Shown here: one piece after another, positions 1 to 6,326 of the stretch
How positions within the stretch are numbered: the stretch's first letter is position 1
Layout of the letters: every line of letters begins with the position of its first letter
Origin: JAMCRM01 sp041685075
GTDB taxonomy: Bacteria; Acidobacteriota; Terriglobia; Bryobacterales; Bryobacteraceae
Assembly (NCBI GenBank): GCA_041685075.1
Contig: JAWLGN010000212.1
Location: 1 to 9,527 of the forward strand
Length of the DNA stretch: 9,527 nucleotides
Direction of reading: 5' to 3'
Notes under the pieces: model-generated
Seen by the model: the letters and a program-made list of their open reading frames with translations, nothing else
Databases searched by the model: none
What the model was told of the DNA's origin: nothing
Made by a program: the position numbers and the translations under genes

Positions 1-448
1 GCTCCCCGGCGCCCACGGCCAGCCGCAGCGCCCGCTGGTAATAGGGCAGGGCCGCGGCGGCGTTGCCCCGGACGAACTCCTCCCGCTCGCCGTCGCGCAG
101 CGCCTGGTAAAAAGGTGTGCCGGTGGACCGCTCCTCTCCCGCAGCCTCCCAGGGCATCACGAGGTTTCCGTCGCGCATCCAGGCCACCAGCGCCACTTCC
201 GGTTCCCGAGTGCGCGACGCGAGCCGAGCCGGGCCGCCAGCGGCTTCGAGCTTAATGCGCTCGAGACGCGCCAGCAACTCCTGCCGGATGTTTTCCGCCG
301 CCAGCCGCCGCTCGTCGGAGCGCCGCTTTTCGGCCAGCTCGCGCTCCTGGCCGATCATCCGCAGGCTCAGCCCCACCAGCAGCAGGCAGGGCGCCAGGAC
401 GGCCGCGAGAAACAGCAGCACCTGCCGGCGATGGCCTGGAGCGCGCAT
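1..448 (-). CDS. N-terminal fragment of a membrane-anchored sensor-like protein (possible histidine kinase), cut by the window edge
   Basis: An open frame runs from the ATG at 448 down to base 1 with no stop (149 codons seen). An in-frame TGA at 461-463 lies just upstream, so this ATG is the first possible start. Residues 1-8 are basic, residues 9-30 form one strongly hydrophobic segment (core VLLFLAAVLAPCLLLVG), and residues 34-70 are rich in Glu, Arg, Leu and Ala in a pattern expected for a coiled coil. After that comes a soluble part, presumably outside the membrane, ending in a TPR-like stretch around ALPYYQRALRLA. This layout (short basic tail, one TM helix, coiled coil, extracytoplasmic domain) is common at the start of Acidobacteriota sensor histidine kinases, but the catalytic part is outside the window, so the kinase label is inference. 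It could also be another TPR-bearing membrane protein. The gene follows the purine permease after 67 nt and has its own possible promoter. Confidence 0.75.
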   Translation of the reverse strand, partial: MRAPGHRRQVLLFLAAVLAPCLLLVGLSLRMIGQERELAEKRRSDERRLAAENIRQELLARLERIKLEAAGGPARLASRTREPEVALVAWMRDGNLVMPWEAAGEERSTGTPFYQALRDGEREEFVRGNAAAALPYYQRALRLAVGAGE

Positions 449-462
449 GGCTTTCTGCTTTC

Positions 463-493
463 ATTCTATGGGGTTGGCGGCCGGCGATGTCAT
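463..493 (-). promoter_or_regulatory. Putative sigma-70-type promoter of the left-edge membrane protein
   Basis: On the minus strand ATGACA (488-493, 5 of 6 to TTGACA) is followed after 19 nt by TAGAAT (463-468, 5 of 6 to TATAAT). The predicted start point near 456 would leave a very short leader before the ATG at 448. The spacer is longer than the ideal 17 nt, and no strong ribosome-binding site follows, so this is suggestive only. Confidence 0.35.
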
Positions 494-515
494 GGAATTG
501 TCAGCCGCGGGCCAA

Positions 516-1823
516 TTAACCGCGTCCCAGCCAGGCGAACCGCAAAATGAACAGCGCGGTCAACGCGTAGACGAACCAGTTCACCTCCCGGAACTTGCCG
601 CGCACCAGCTTCAGCAGCGTGTAGGCCGTGAAGCCGAAGGCCAGCCCGGTGGCGATGCTGAAGGTCAGGGGCATACCGAGCATGGTCAGGAAGGCGGGAA
701 TCCCCACCTCCGGATCGGCCCAGTCGATTTCCGCCACCGCCGCCGTCATCATGCTGCCCACGATGATCAGCGCCGGAGCGGTGGCCGCGCCGGGTATAGC
801 CCCCAGCGCCGGAGCGATGAACAGGGCCAGGAGGAACAGCAGCCCGGTGACTACCGCAACCACCCCACTGCGCCCTCCCGCCGCCACCCCGGCGGCGCTC
901 TCGATGTAGCTCACCACCGTCGAGGTGCCGGTCACCGATCCCACGATGGTGGCCGACGCGTCCGCGTACAGAATCCGGTTGAGCCGCGGGATGTTGTGGC
1001 TGTCGTCGAAAAGTCGCGCCGCCTTCCCTACCCCGACCAGCGTGCCGATGTTATCGAACAGGTCGATGAACAGAAAAACGAAAACGATCTCCAGAAAGCC
1101 CAGCGCGAAGGCGGAACCCAGGTCGAGTTGGAAAGAGGTGGCCCACAGGTCTTCCATGGCGTAGGCCTGCGGGCGCCACTGGGCCGCGCCGGTGAGAAAT
1201 CCCAGGGCGGTGGTGGCCAGGATGCCCAGCAGCATGGCCCCGCGGACCCGCCACACCAGCAGCGCCGAAGTAATCAGCAGCCCGGCCAGCGCGAGCAGCG
1301 TCTGCGGCTCCCGCAGGTTTCCGAGCGCGACGGTGGTGGCCGGGTCGGGCACTACGATGCCGGAGTTACGGAAGCCGACCAGCGCGATGAACAACCCCAG
1401 CCCGCCCGCCACCGCCGCGTACAGCTCGAACGGGATGGCCCGCATGATCAACTGCCGCAGCCCGCAGACGGTCAGCAACAGAAAAGCGACACCGGAAAGA
1501 AACACCGCACCCAGCGCCGCCTGCCAGGACACCCCCATGCCCTTCACCACCGTGTAGGCGAAGTAGGCATTCAGCCCCATCCCGGGAGCGAGCGCGATGG
1601 GATAGCGCGCCACAATCCCCATCATGAGGCTCCCGAAGGCGGCGGAAAGACAGGTAGCGGCCGTCACCGCGGCCAGCGGCATCCCTGCATCGGCCAGAAT
1701 CGCCGGGTTCACGAAAACGATGTAGGCCATCGTGATGAAGGTAGTGAACCCGGCCAGCACCTCGGTGCGCCAGTTGGTGCCGAGCTTCTGAAATTCGAAG
1801 TAGCGTTCTAGCGCGCCCAACAC
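516..1823 (-). CDS. NCS2 family purine (adenine/guanine/hypoxanthine) permease, AzgA type
   Basis: This 435-residue inner-membrane protein is a proton-coupled nucleobase transporter of the AzgA branch of the NCS2 family. It shows a run of about 12-14 hydrophobic segments and the family hallmarks in order: EVLAGFTTFITMAYI near residue 21, PGMGLNAYFAY near 80-90, FIDLFDNIGTLVGVG near 252-266, and GTSTVVSYIESAAGVAAGG near 299-317. The last two carry the acidic residues D257 and E308 that in this family line the substrate path. The usual FDTxGTL is FDNIGTL here. Length matches the family (about 430-450). The start is GTG; a strong Shine-Dalgarno (1830-1837) sits 6 nt upstream. The first 16 nt overlap the end of the upstream amidase gene, so the two are almost surely co-transcribed and translationally coupled. 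Transport class is solid; which purine is preferred cannot be read from sequence. Confidence 0.95.
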   Translation of the reverse strand: MLGALERYFEFQKLGTNWRTEVLAGFTTFITMAYIVFVNPAILADAGMPLAAVTAATCLSAAFGSLMMGIVARYPIALAPGMGLNAYFAYTVVKGMGVSWQAALGAVFLSGVAFLLLTVCGLRQLIMRAIPFELYAAVAGGLGLFIALVGFRNSGIVVPDPATTVALGNLREPQTLLALAGLLITSALLVWRVRGAMLLGILATTALGFLTGAAQWRPQAYAMEDLWATSFQLDLGSAFALGFLEIVFVFLFIDLFDNIGTLVGVGKAARLFDDSHNIPRLNRILYADASATIVGSVTGTSTVVSYIESAAGVAAGGRSGVVAVVTGLLFLLALFIAPALGAIPGAATAPALIIVGSMMTAAVAEIDWADPEVGIPAFLTMLGMPLTFSIATGLAFGFTAYTLLKLVRGKFREVNWFVYALTALFILRFAWLGRG

Positions 1824-2977
1824 CGTTCCACCTCCCCGGCGGCGGCCAGCAGAAGGTCGTCCTCATCCGCCGCGGCGGTGAGCTGCAGCCCCAGCGGCAG
1901 GGCCGTTCCGGGCAGCGGGACCGCAATGGCGGGGACGCCGAGCCCTGTCCAGGGGGCGTTCATCCGGGAGTCGCCCGTCGAACCGAGACCCTCAGGCGGT
2001 GGGCCGGGCGCTGCGGGCGTCATAACGACCGGATACGATCGAAACAAATCGGCCATTTTGCGTTTTCCGATGGTAACGCATTCGAGCGCCGCGCGGTAGC
2101 GGTCCTCGGCGAGCGTCAGGCCCCGCTCCACCATCTCCGCCAGCCGCTCCCCGATAGCCGCGCCATGACGCTCCCAGAGCAGCCGCCAGGTGCGGGCGCC
2201 CTCGTAGTCGTTGATCACCCGCACCGCCTCGAGCAGCGGGGCGAACTCCGGGGGCGGGTCCACCACGTCGACGGGCAAGTCCAGCCGCGCGAGCGCCTCC
2301 GGCGGCTCGGGGCCGCGCAGCCACGCCGCGCGCGCGGGCGGCTCGCGGCGGCCTCCCCAGCCGGCACGCACCCACAGCTCCTGCATGTCCGCCGCGGTTT
2401 GGGTGAACAGACCGGCGGTATCGAGCGAGGGAGCGAACGGCATCACCCCCTCCATCGGCAACCGCCCGTAAGTGGGCTTGAATCCCACGATCCCGCAGAA
2501 GGCCGCCGGCCGGATGACGGACCCCTGGGTCTGGGTGCCCAGCGCGAAGGGCACCATCCCGGCTGCCACCGCCGCCGCCGAGCCGCTCGAGCTGCCGCCC
2601 GGCGTGTGGCCCGGCGCTCGCGGGTTGCGCGTGGGCGCGGGGTCGAAGTACGCAAACGCCGTCGTGGCGGTCTTCCCCAGCAGGATGGCGCCGCGCGCGG
2701 TGAGGTGCCGGATGAGCGCCGCGTCGCGCGAGCCCTTGCGCCCGGCAAACAGCCGCGAGCCGTACTCGGTGGCCATGCCGCGCGTCTCGTAAACATCCTT
2801 GGCGCCGAACGGCACCCCGCGCAGCGGCCCTTCCGCCCCGCACTTTGGCGCGGCGCTCCACTCCACCCAGGCGCGCAGCTCCGCGTCGGCTTCGGCGATG
2901 CGCCGCCCGCAGAGCGCCGCCGCTCCCGCGGGCGTCTGCTCCCCGGTTTCCATCCATCGAACGAATTGCCGAACCAT
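1808..2977 (-). CDS. Amidase signature (AS) family amide hydrolase
   Basis: The 389-residue product is a cytoplasmic amide hydrolase of the amidase-signature family. The Ser-cisSer-Lys triad is visible: Lys60 in VPFGAKD, the cis-Ser S129 in GGSSSGSAAA, and the nucleophile S153 in GTQTQGSVIRPA; the 24-residue spacing between the two serines is as in FAAH. The oxyanion loop, usually TGGS, reads TQGS, with Gln in place of the first Gly. The chain is shorter than many relatives (450-500), mainly because the C-terminal half is compact. Start: ATG at 2977 with an in-frame TGA nine codons upstream (GAC-ATT-GCA follow it); its GGGGAG lies very close (1 nt spacing), so Met9 at 2953 is a possible alternative. 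It overlaps the purine permease gene by 16 nt, which suggests a role in obtaining nitrogen from amides linked to purine breakdown, but the substrate is not readable. It does not resemble GatA context (no gatB or gatC nearby). Confidence 0.92.
   Translation of the reverse strand: MVRQFVRWMETGEQTPAGAAALCGRRIAEADAELRAWVEWSAAPKCGAEGPLRGVPFGAKDVYETRGMATEYGSRLFAGRKGSRDAALIRHLTARGAILLGKTATTAFAYFDPAPTRNPRAPGHTPGGSSSGSAAAVAAGMVPFALGTQTQGSVIRPAAFCGIVGFKPTYGRLPMEGVMPFAPSLDTAGLFTQTAADMQELWVRAGWGGRREPPARAAWLRGPEPPEALARLDLPVDVVDPPPEFAPLLEAVRVINDYEGARTWRLLWERHGAAIGERLAEMVERGLTLAEDRYRAALECVTIGKRKMADLFRSYPVVMTPAAPGPPPEGLGSTGDSRMNAPWTGLGVPAIAVPLPGTALPLGLQLTAAADEDDLLLAAAGEVERCWAR
1830..1837 (-). promoter_or_regulatory. 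Ribosome-binding site of the purine permease inside the amidase gene
   Basis: The minus strand reads GGGGAGGT, then 6 nt, then the GTG start at 1823. It lies within the last codons of the amidase gene and decides the GTG as the permease start, supporting coupled translation of the pair. Confidence 0.7.
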
Positions 2978-3002
2978 GCTCCCCTGTGATGCAATGTCTC
3001 AC

Positions 3003-3971
3003 ATGAAGCAGCTTCTGTGTCTGGCGGCTCTCGCGCTGCCTCTCTGCGCCCAGGTGAAGATCGCGCAGCAGGGCCCGGAGAAGATTGCCGTCGAAATCGA
3101 CGGCAAACCATTCACCGAGTTCCACATCGGACAACCGAAGCCGTACCTGGCGCCCCTGCGCGCGGCCAGCGGCACCATCGTCACCCGCGGCTACCCCATG
3201 CGGCAGGATGTCTTCGGGGAGAATCGCGACCATCCCCACCATCGCGGCCTGTGGTTCACCCACGGCGAGGTGAACGACTGGGATTTCTGGGCCAACGAAG
3301 AGAACCAGAAGGGCGTCGGCAAGGGCCGCGGCACCATCGCGCTGAAAAAGGTGGAGCGGGCGAGGGGCGGAGCCAAGTCCGGCGTGATCGAGGCGAGTTT
3401 TGAGTGGTCCGGCGGCGGCCAACCGCTGCTCACCGAGCACCGCCGCATGATCTTCCACGCCGATCCGGAGCTGCGCACCATCGATTTCGACGTCACCTTC
3501 ACCGCGGCCGACCAGATCACCTTCGGCGATACCAAGGAGGGCACCTTCGCCATTCGCCTCGCGCCTGAACTGGAGGAAGCGCAGCCGCGCAGGATCCCCG
3601 AGCCCAAGCGCACCGGCAGGATGGTGGCCTCCACGGGCAAGCAGACCGAGAAGGAAGTCTGGGGCAGCCGCGCCGCCTGGGTGGATTACTACGGCACCAT
3701 CCAGGGCGAGCCGCTGGGCATCGCCATCATGGACCACCCGGAGAACCCGCGCCACCCCACTTACTGGCACTCGCGCGCCTACGGCCTGTTCGCCGCCAAT
3801 CCCTTCGGAGTGTCGGATTTTGAGCGCGATAAGACGAAAAACGGCGCTATTACGCTCAAAAAAGGCGAAAAAATGCGCTTTCGCTACCGCGTGGTGATCC
3901 ACCCCGGAGATACGCAATCGGCCGGCATCGCGGCGCTCTACAAGGCCTACACCGGCGGCAGATTGCGGTAA
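3003..3971 (+). CDS. Secreted DUF6807 (PmoA-like) family protein
   Basis: The 322-residue product starts with a clear signal peptide (residues 1-16, MKQLLCLAALALPLCA, likely type I cleavage before Gln17; the residue before Cys15 is Leu, so it is not a good lipobox). The mature part carries the DUF6807 hallmarks: the His-rich block DHPHHRGLWFTHGEVNDWDF at 76-95, a GDTKEGTFAIR motif near residue 175, and HPENPRHPTYWHSRAYGLF near 245-262. The family is often called PmoA, although its biochemical role is unproven; the conserved His and Asp residues and its frequent location with carbohydrate genes suggest a sugar-binding or carbohydrate-active periplasmic role. An ATG three codons earlier (2994) is an alternative start. 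The frame stays open upstream to 2799, but that stretch is antisense to the amidase N-terminus and would put residues before the signal peptide. The 3' end overlaps the opposing NadD-like gene by 25 nt. Confidence 0.9.
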   Translation: MKQLLCLAALALPLCAQVKIAQQGPEKIAVEIDGKPFTEFHIGQPKPYLAPLRAASGTIVTRGYPMRQDVFGENRDHPHHRGLWFTHGEVNDWDFWANEENQKGVGKGRGTIALKKVERARGGAKSGVIEASFEWSGGGQPLLTEHRRMIFHADPELRTIDFDVTFTAADQITFGDTKEGTFAIRLAPELEEAQPRRIPEPKRTGRMVASTGKQTEKEVWGSRAAWVDYYGTIQGEPLGIAIMDHPENPRHPTYWHSRAYGLFAANPFGVSDFERDKTKNGAITLKKGEKMRFRYRVVIHPGDTQSAGIAALYKAYTGGRLR

Positions 3972-4585
3972 TACTGCCGCACCAGCGGCACGATGGCGCG
4001 CGGCGCGAGGTGCTCCCAGGGTTCGCCCGCGGCGGCCCGGCGGCGCACTTCGGTTGCGGAAACCTTATCGTGCGCGCCATCGAGCGCCAGCGGCTCGATG
4101 CGCGATGCAAATTCGGGCGGCGGATGAAACGGACCCTGGCGGCAGGCCACCAGCAGGTCGAAGCACTCCAGCATGCGGCCGGCCGCGCCGGGTTCCCCGT
4201 AATCCCAGTTGAGGATGCGCTCGGCGGCATCGCGCCCGCAGACGAAGGCGAGACGCGTGGAGGCCCCATAGGCTGCGCGGCAGTGGCCCGCGATCTCGAT
4301 GAATAATCCCGCCGGAGAACTGGCTACGGACCAGCGCGGCTCGCCCGCCACCGCCGCCGCCAGCATCTCCACGCGCGCCTGAAACCCCGCGCCTTCGTAG
4401 CGCTTGTGCGGGAAGACGCGCGGCAGCACCAGCAGCACCTCTTCCGCCGTCCCCAGGGCGGCGCGCGCCAGCGCCAGGTGCGCCACGGTGGGCGGATTGA
4501 ATGTGCCGGGCAGGATGGCCAGCCGTGCCGGGTGACCCGGCGCCCGGATGAAAAACTCCAGGGCCATTCCTCCACTGTAAACCAC
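3947..4585 (-). CDS. NadD-like nucleotidyltransferase (cytidylyltransferase-like fold)
   Basis: The product (212 residues from GTG 4585, or 206 from ATG 4567) has the layout of nicotinate-nucleotide adenylyltransferases: an N-terminal nucleotide-binding motif ILPGTFNPPTVAHLALA (residues 24-40), PRVFPHKRY near 55-63, FVCGRDAAERILNWDY near 114-129 (compare FIIGxDxLxxLxxWxx in NadD), and a C-terminal KVSATEVRRR (174-183) matching the ISSTxIR motif that grips ATP phosphates. The (H/T)xGH signature is altered to TVAH, so the first His is Thr and the Gly is Ala. True nadD usually sits beside obgE, proA or rsfS; none is here, so this may be a paralogue adenylylating or cytidylylating another phosphorylated substrate. 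The ATG at 4567 has GGAGG almost touching it, and the GTG has no clear site, so the start is uncertain by six codons. It overlaps the 3' end of the DUF6807 gene by 25 nt. Confidence 0.85.
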   Translation of the reverse strand: MVYSGGMALEFFIRAPGHPARLAILPGTFNPPTVAHLALARAALGTAEEVLLVLPRVFPHKRYEGAGFQARVEMLAAAVAGEPRWSVASSPAGLFIEIAGHCRAAYGASTRLAFVCGRDAAERILNWDYGEPGAAGRMLECFDLLVACRQGPFHPPPEFASRIEPLALDGAHDKVSATEVRRRAAAGEPWEHLAPRAIVPLVRQYYRNLPPV

Positions 4586-4617
4586 ACCCGCCCGCGCTAT
4601 TCCGGCGCGCTATCAGG

Positions 4618-4623
4618 TAGAAT
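4618..4623 (+). promoter_or_regulatory. Putative -10 box of the Gfo/Idh/MocA gene
   Basis: TAGAAT (5 of 6 to TATAAT) sits 16 nt before the ATG at 4640, giving a leader of about 10 nt that would still contain the GAGG ribosome-binding site at 4631-4634. No convincing -35 box is visible. The same TAGAAT is seen upstream of the left-edge gene and a TACAAT upstream of hypF. Confidence 0.35.
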
Positions 4624-4639
4624 GCCACCTGAGGTCCCC

Positions 4640-5923
4640 ATGCAACGGAGAACGTTCATAGCCGCCGGGACGATGGCTCTTCCCGTCCTCGGCGCCAACG
4701 ACAGAGTCAACATGGCAGTAGTGGGTGTCGGCGGACGCGGCCGCTACCACGTGGCCCGCTGGCTGGCGAATCCCGGGGTTACGGTGGCGGCACTGTGCGA
4801 CGTCGATACCGCTCAAACCGAGCGCGCCTCCCAAATTGTCCTGAAGGCCACGGGGCGCAAGCCGAAGGTCTACCAGGACCTGCGCAAGCTCTACGACGAT
4901 AAGGAAATCGACGCCGTTTCGACGGCCAACCCCAACCACTGGCACGCGCTTTCGGCCATCTGGGCGATGCAGGCCGGCAAAGATGTTTACGCCGAGAAGC
5001 CCGCCAGCTACAACATGTTCGAGGGCCGGCAGCTTGTGGCTACGGCGCGCAAGTATAACCGCATCTGCCAGATCGGCATGCAGAACCGCAGCACCCCGCA
5101 CGTCCGCCGGGCTGTGGAACTGCTGCGCGGCGGCGCCCTCGGCCGGCTCTACATGGCCAAGGGGCTGTGCTTCAAGCGGCGCAGATCGATCGGCCGCACG
5201 CCGCCCTCGCCGGTGCCCCCGGGTCTCAATTGGGATCTCTTCCTCGGCCCCGCCCCCATGCGGCCCTACACCAAGAACCGCCACGTCTACAACTGGCACT
5301 GGTTCTGGGACACCGGAAACGGAGACATCGGCAACCAGGGCATCCACGAGATGGACATCGCCCGCTGGGGCATGGGCGTGGAACTGCCGCAGGCCGCCGT
5401 CTCCACGGGCGGCAAGTACATCTACGACGACGACCAGGAGACCCCCAACACGCAACTCGCCACCTTCGACTACGGCGACAAGCAGATCGTCTTCGAGGTG
5501 CGCGGCCTGATCACCAACGCCGAAGCCGATTTCGACGTCAACAGCGCCAACTACGTCGGGGTGCTCTTCTACGGCGAGAACGGCTTCATGCGGTTGGATC
5601 ACGGCGGTTTTGCGATCTACCTGGGGGAGAAACGCGAACCCGGCGAGAAGATGGCCGCCGAGCGGGGCGAGGCGGGCCAGCAGCGGCACTTCAACAACTT
5701 CATCGACGCCATGCGGAGCCGCCGCGTCGCAGACCTGACGGGCGACGTGGAAGAAGGCGCCATCTCCTCGGACCTCTTCCACATGGCCAACATCAGCTAC
5801 CGGCTGAAGCGCCGCCTGCAATTCGACCCGGCGAAGCGCACCTTCATCGGGGACTCCGAAGCCAACGCCATGCAGACGCGCCCGAAGTACCGTGCGCCTT
5901 ACGTAGTGCCGCAGAAGGTATAG
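4640..5923 (+). CDS. Gfo/Idh/MocA family NAD(P)-dependent oxidoreductase with twin-arginine-like leader
   Basis: The 427-residue protein belongs to the glucose-fructose oxidoreductase / inositol dehydrogenase / MocA family, which oxidises or reduces sugars and sugar derivatives with a bound or free nicotinamide cofactor. The N-terminus MQRRTFIAAGTMALPVLGA has a twin-arginine-like RRTFI and a short hydrophobic run, typical of the secreted members in Acidobacteriota and Planctomycetota. Then come the Rossmann loop VVGVGGRGRYH (27-37), acidic CDVD (53-56) at the cofactor ribose, NPNHWHALSAIWAMQAGKDV (98-117) and the catalytic AEKP with Lys120. The C-terminal half has GNGDIGNQGIHEMDIARWGM (227-246), where the conserved Asp/His pair sits. 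Start: ATG 4640 with GAGG 4 nt upstream; an in-frame ATG at 4622 would lengthen the leader by 6 residues and is less likely. It stops 1 nt before the end of the opposing PspC gene. The substrate is not identifiable. Confidence 0.95.
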   Translation: MQRRTFIAAGTMALPVLGANDRVNMAVVGVGGRGRYHVARWLANPGVTVAALCDVDTAQTERASQIVLKATGRKPKVYQDLRKLYDDKEIDAVSTANPNHWHALSAIWAMQAGKDVYAEKPASYNMFEGRQLVATARKYNRICQIGMQNRSTPHVRRAVELLRGGALGRLYMAKGLCFKRRRSIGRTPPSPVPPGLNWDLFLGPAPMRPYTKNRHVYNWHWFWDTGNGDIGNQGIHEMDIARWGMGVELPQAAVSTGGKYIYDDDQETPNTQLATFDYGDKQIVFEVRGLITNAEADFDVNSANYVGVLFYGENGFMRLDHGGFAIYLGEKREPGEKMAAERGEAGQQRHFNNFIDAMRSRRVADLTGDVEEGAISSDLFHMANISYRLKRRLQFDPAKRTFIGDSEANAMQTRPKYRAPYVVPQKV

Positions 5924-5924
5924 T

Positions 5925-6257
5925 TCAGGAAGTCTGCCGTATCATGTCGGCCGATGCCGCCGGCTCCACGGAGGTATCGGCCGGCATGAGGATCCACGCC
6001 ACCAGGTAGGCGATAAACCCCACCCCGGTCGCCAAAGCGAACACCAGGACCAGGATGCGGACCAGCGTTACGTCAACGTCGAGGTAGCGGGCGAAGCCGG
6101 CGCAAACGCCCGCGATCTTCCGGTTGCGCTTGTCGAGCATCAGGGCGCGCGGGCGGGAAAGCGGCTCCGGGCGGGCATCGCCGCGGGTCGCCGTGCCGCA
6201 TTGCCAGCAGAACCGGTCCTCTTCGCGCAGCTCCACTCCACAACGGGTGCAGTACAT
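5925..6257 (-). CDS. Zinc-ribbon PspC domain membrane protein
   Basis: This 110-residue protein begins with a four-cysteine zinc ribbon (C3, C6, C17, C20 in C-x2-C-x10-C-x2-C), has a basic Pro-rich linker, and then a PspC domain (about residues 39-93): LDKRNRKIAGVCAGFARYLD, followed by VDVTLVRILVLVFALATGVG and AYLVAWILMP, i.e. one or two membrane-embedded helices. PspC domains are known from the phage-shock response, where PspC senses inner-membrane stress; the zinc-ribbon form is common in Acidobacteriota and other soil bacteria and has no assigned partner. No pspA or pspF is nearby. Start: ATG 6257 with GGGGAG 5 nt upstream. It lies 69 nt downstream of the SPOR pseudokinase gene on the same strand, so co-transcription is likely. 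Its stop is 1 nt from the stop of the opposing oxidoreductase, leaving no room for a terminator between them. Confidence 0.93.
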   Translation of the reverse strand: MYCTRCGVELREEDRFCWQCGTATRGDARPEPLSRPRALMLDKRNRKIAGVCAGFARYLDVDVTLVRILVLVFALATGVGFIAYLVAWILMPADTSVEPAASADMIRQTS

Positions 6258-6279
6258 GTCGTCTCCCCTGATAGATACG

Positions 6280-6315
6280 GGAAGCGGCGGCGGTTTGTTC
6301 CGCGGAAGCGGCGGC
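6280..6315. repeat. Two direct 12-bp repeats (GGAAGCGGCGGC) between the PspC and SPOR genes
   Basis: GGAAGCGGCGGC occurs at 6280-6291 and again at 6304-6315, with 12 nt between them. The spacer and second copy contain the perfect 10-bp palindrome TTCCGCGGAA (6298-6307). The repeats fill much of the 69-nt gap between the two minus-strand genes. They could be an RNA structure affecting PspC expression or simply low-complexity GC-rich sequence. Confidence 0.45.
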
Positions 6316-6326
6316 CGGGCGGCGGC

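Noticed and set aside
252..464. 70-codon minus-strand frame with an ATG near the promoter of the left-edge gene
   Set aside because: It is out of frame with the supported start at 448 and has no TM segment or domain.
474..515. Possible terminator hairpin after the purine permease (TTGGC/GCCAA)
   Set aside because: Arms are only 5 bp with over 30 nt between and no T-run, so it is not a credible terminator.
117..1811. 564-codon open frame on the plus strand
   Set aside because: It is antisense to the purine permease and the left-edge gene. The translation is Arg/Gln/Pro/His-rich with no recognisable domain, a typical shadow of a GC-rich gene.
2799..3002. Upstream extension of the DUF6807 frame
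   Set aside because: It is antisense to the amidase N-terminus and would bury the signal peptide 68 residues inside the protein.
1992..3917. 641-codon minus-strand frame
   Set aside because: It crosses the amidase gene out of frame and the DUF6807 gene antisense; the composition is low-complexity Arg/Ala/Gly and no domain is visible.
4406..4639. Upstream extension of the oxidoreductase frame
   Set aside because: It is antisense to the NadD-like N-terminus and would place the twin-arginine leader internally; GAGG before ATG 4640 supports the shorter form.
4613..5821. 402-codon minus-strand frame opposite the oxidoreductase
   Set aside because: It is a shadow frame with Val/Gly/Ala/His-rich content and no domain; the plus-strand frame has all family motifs.
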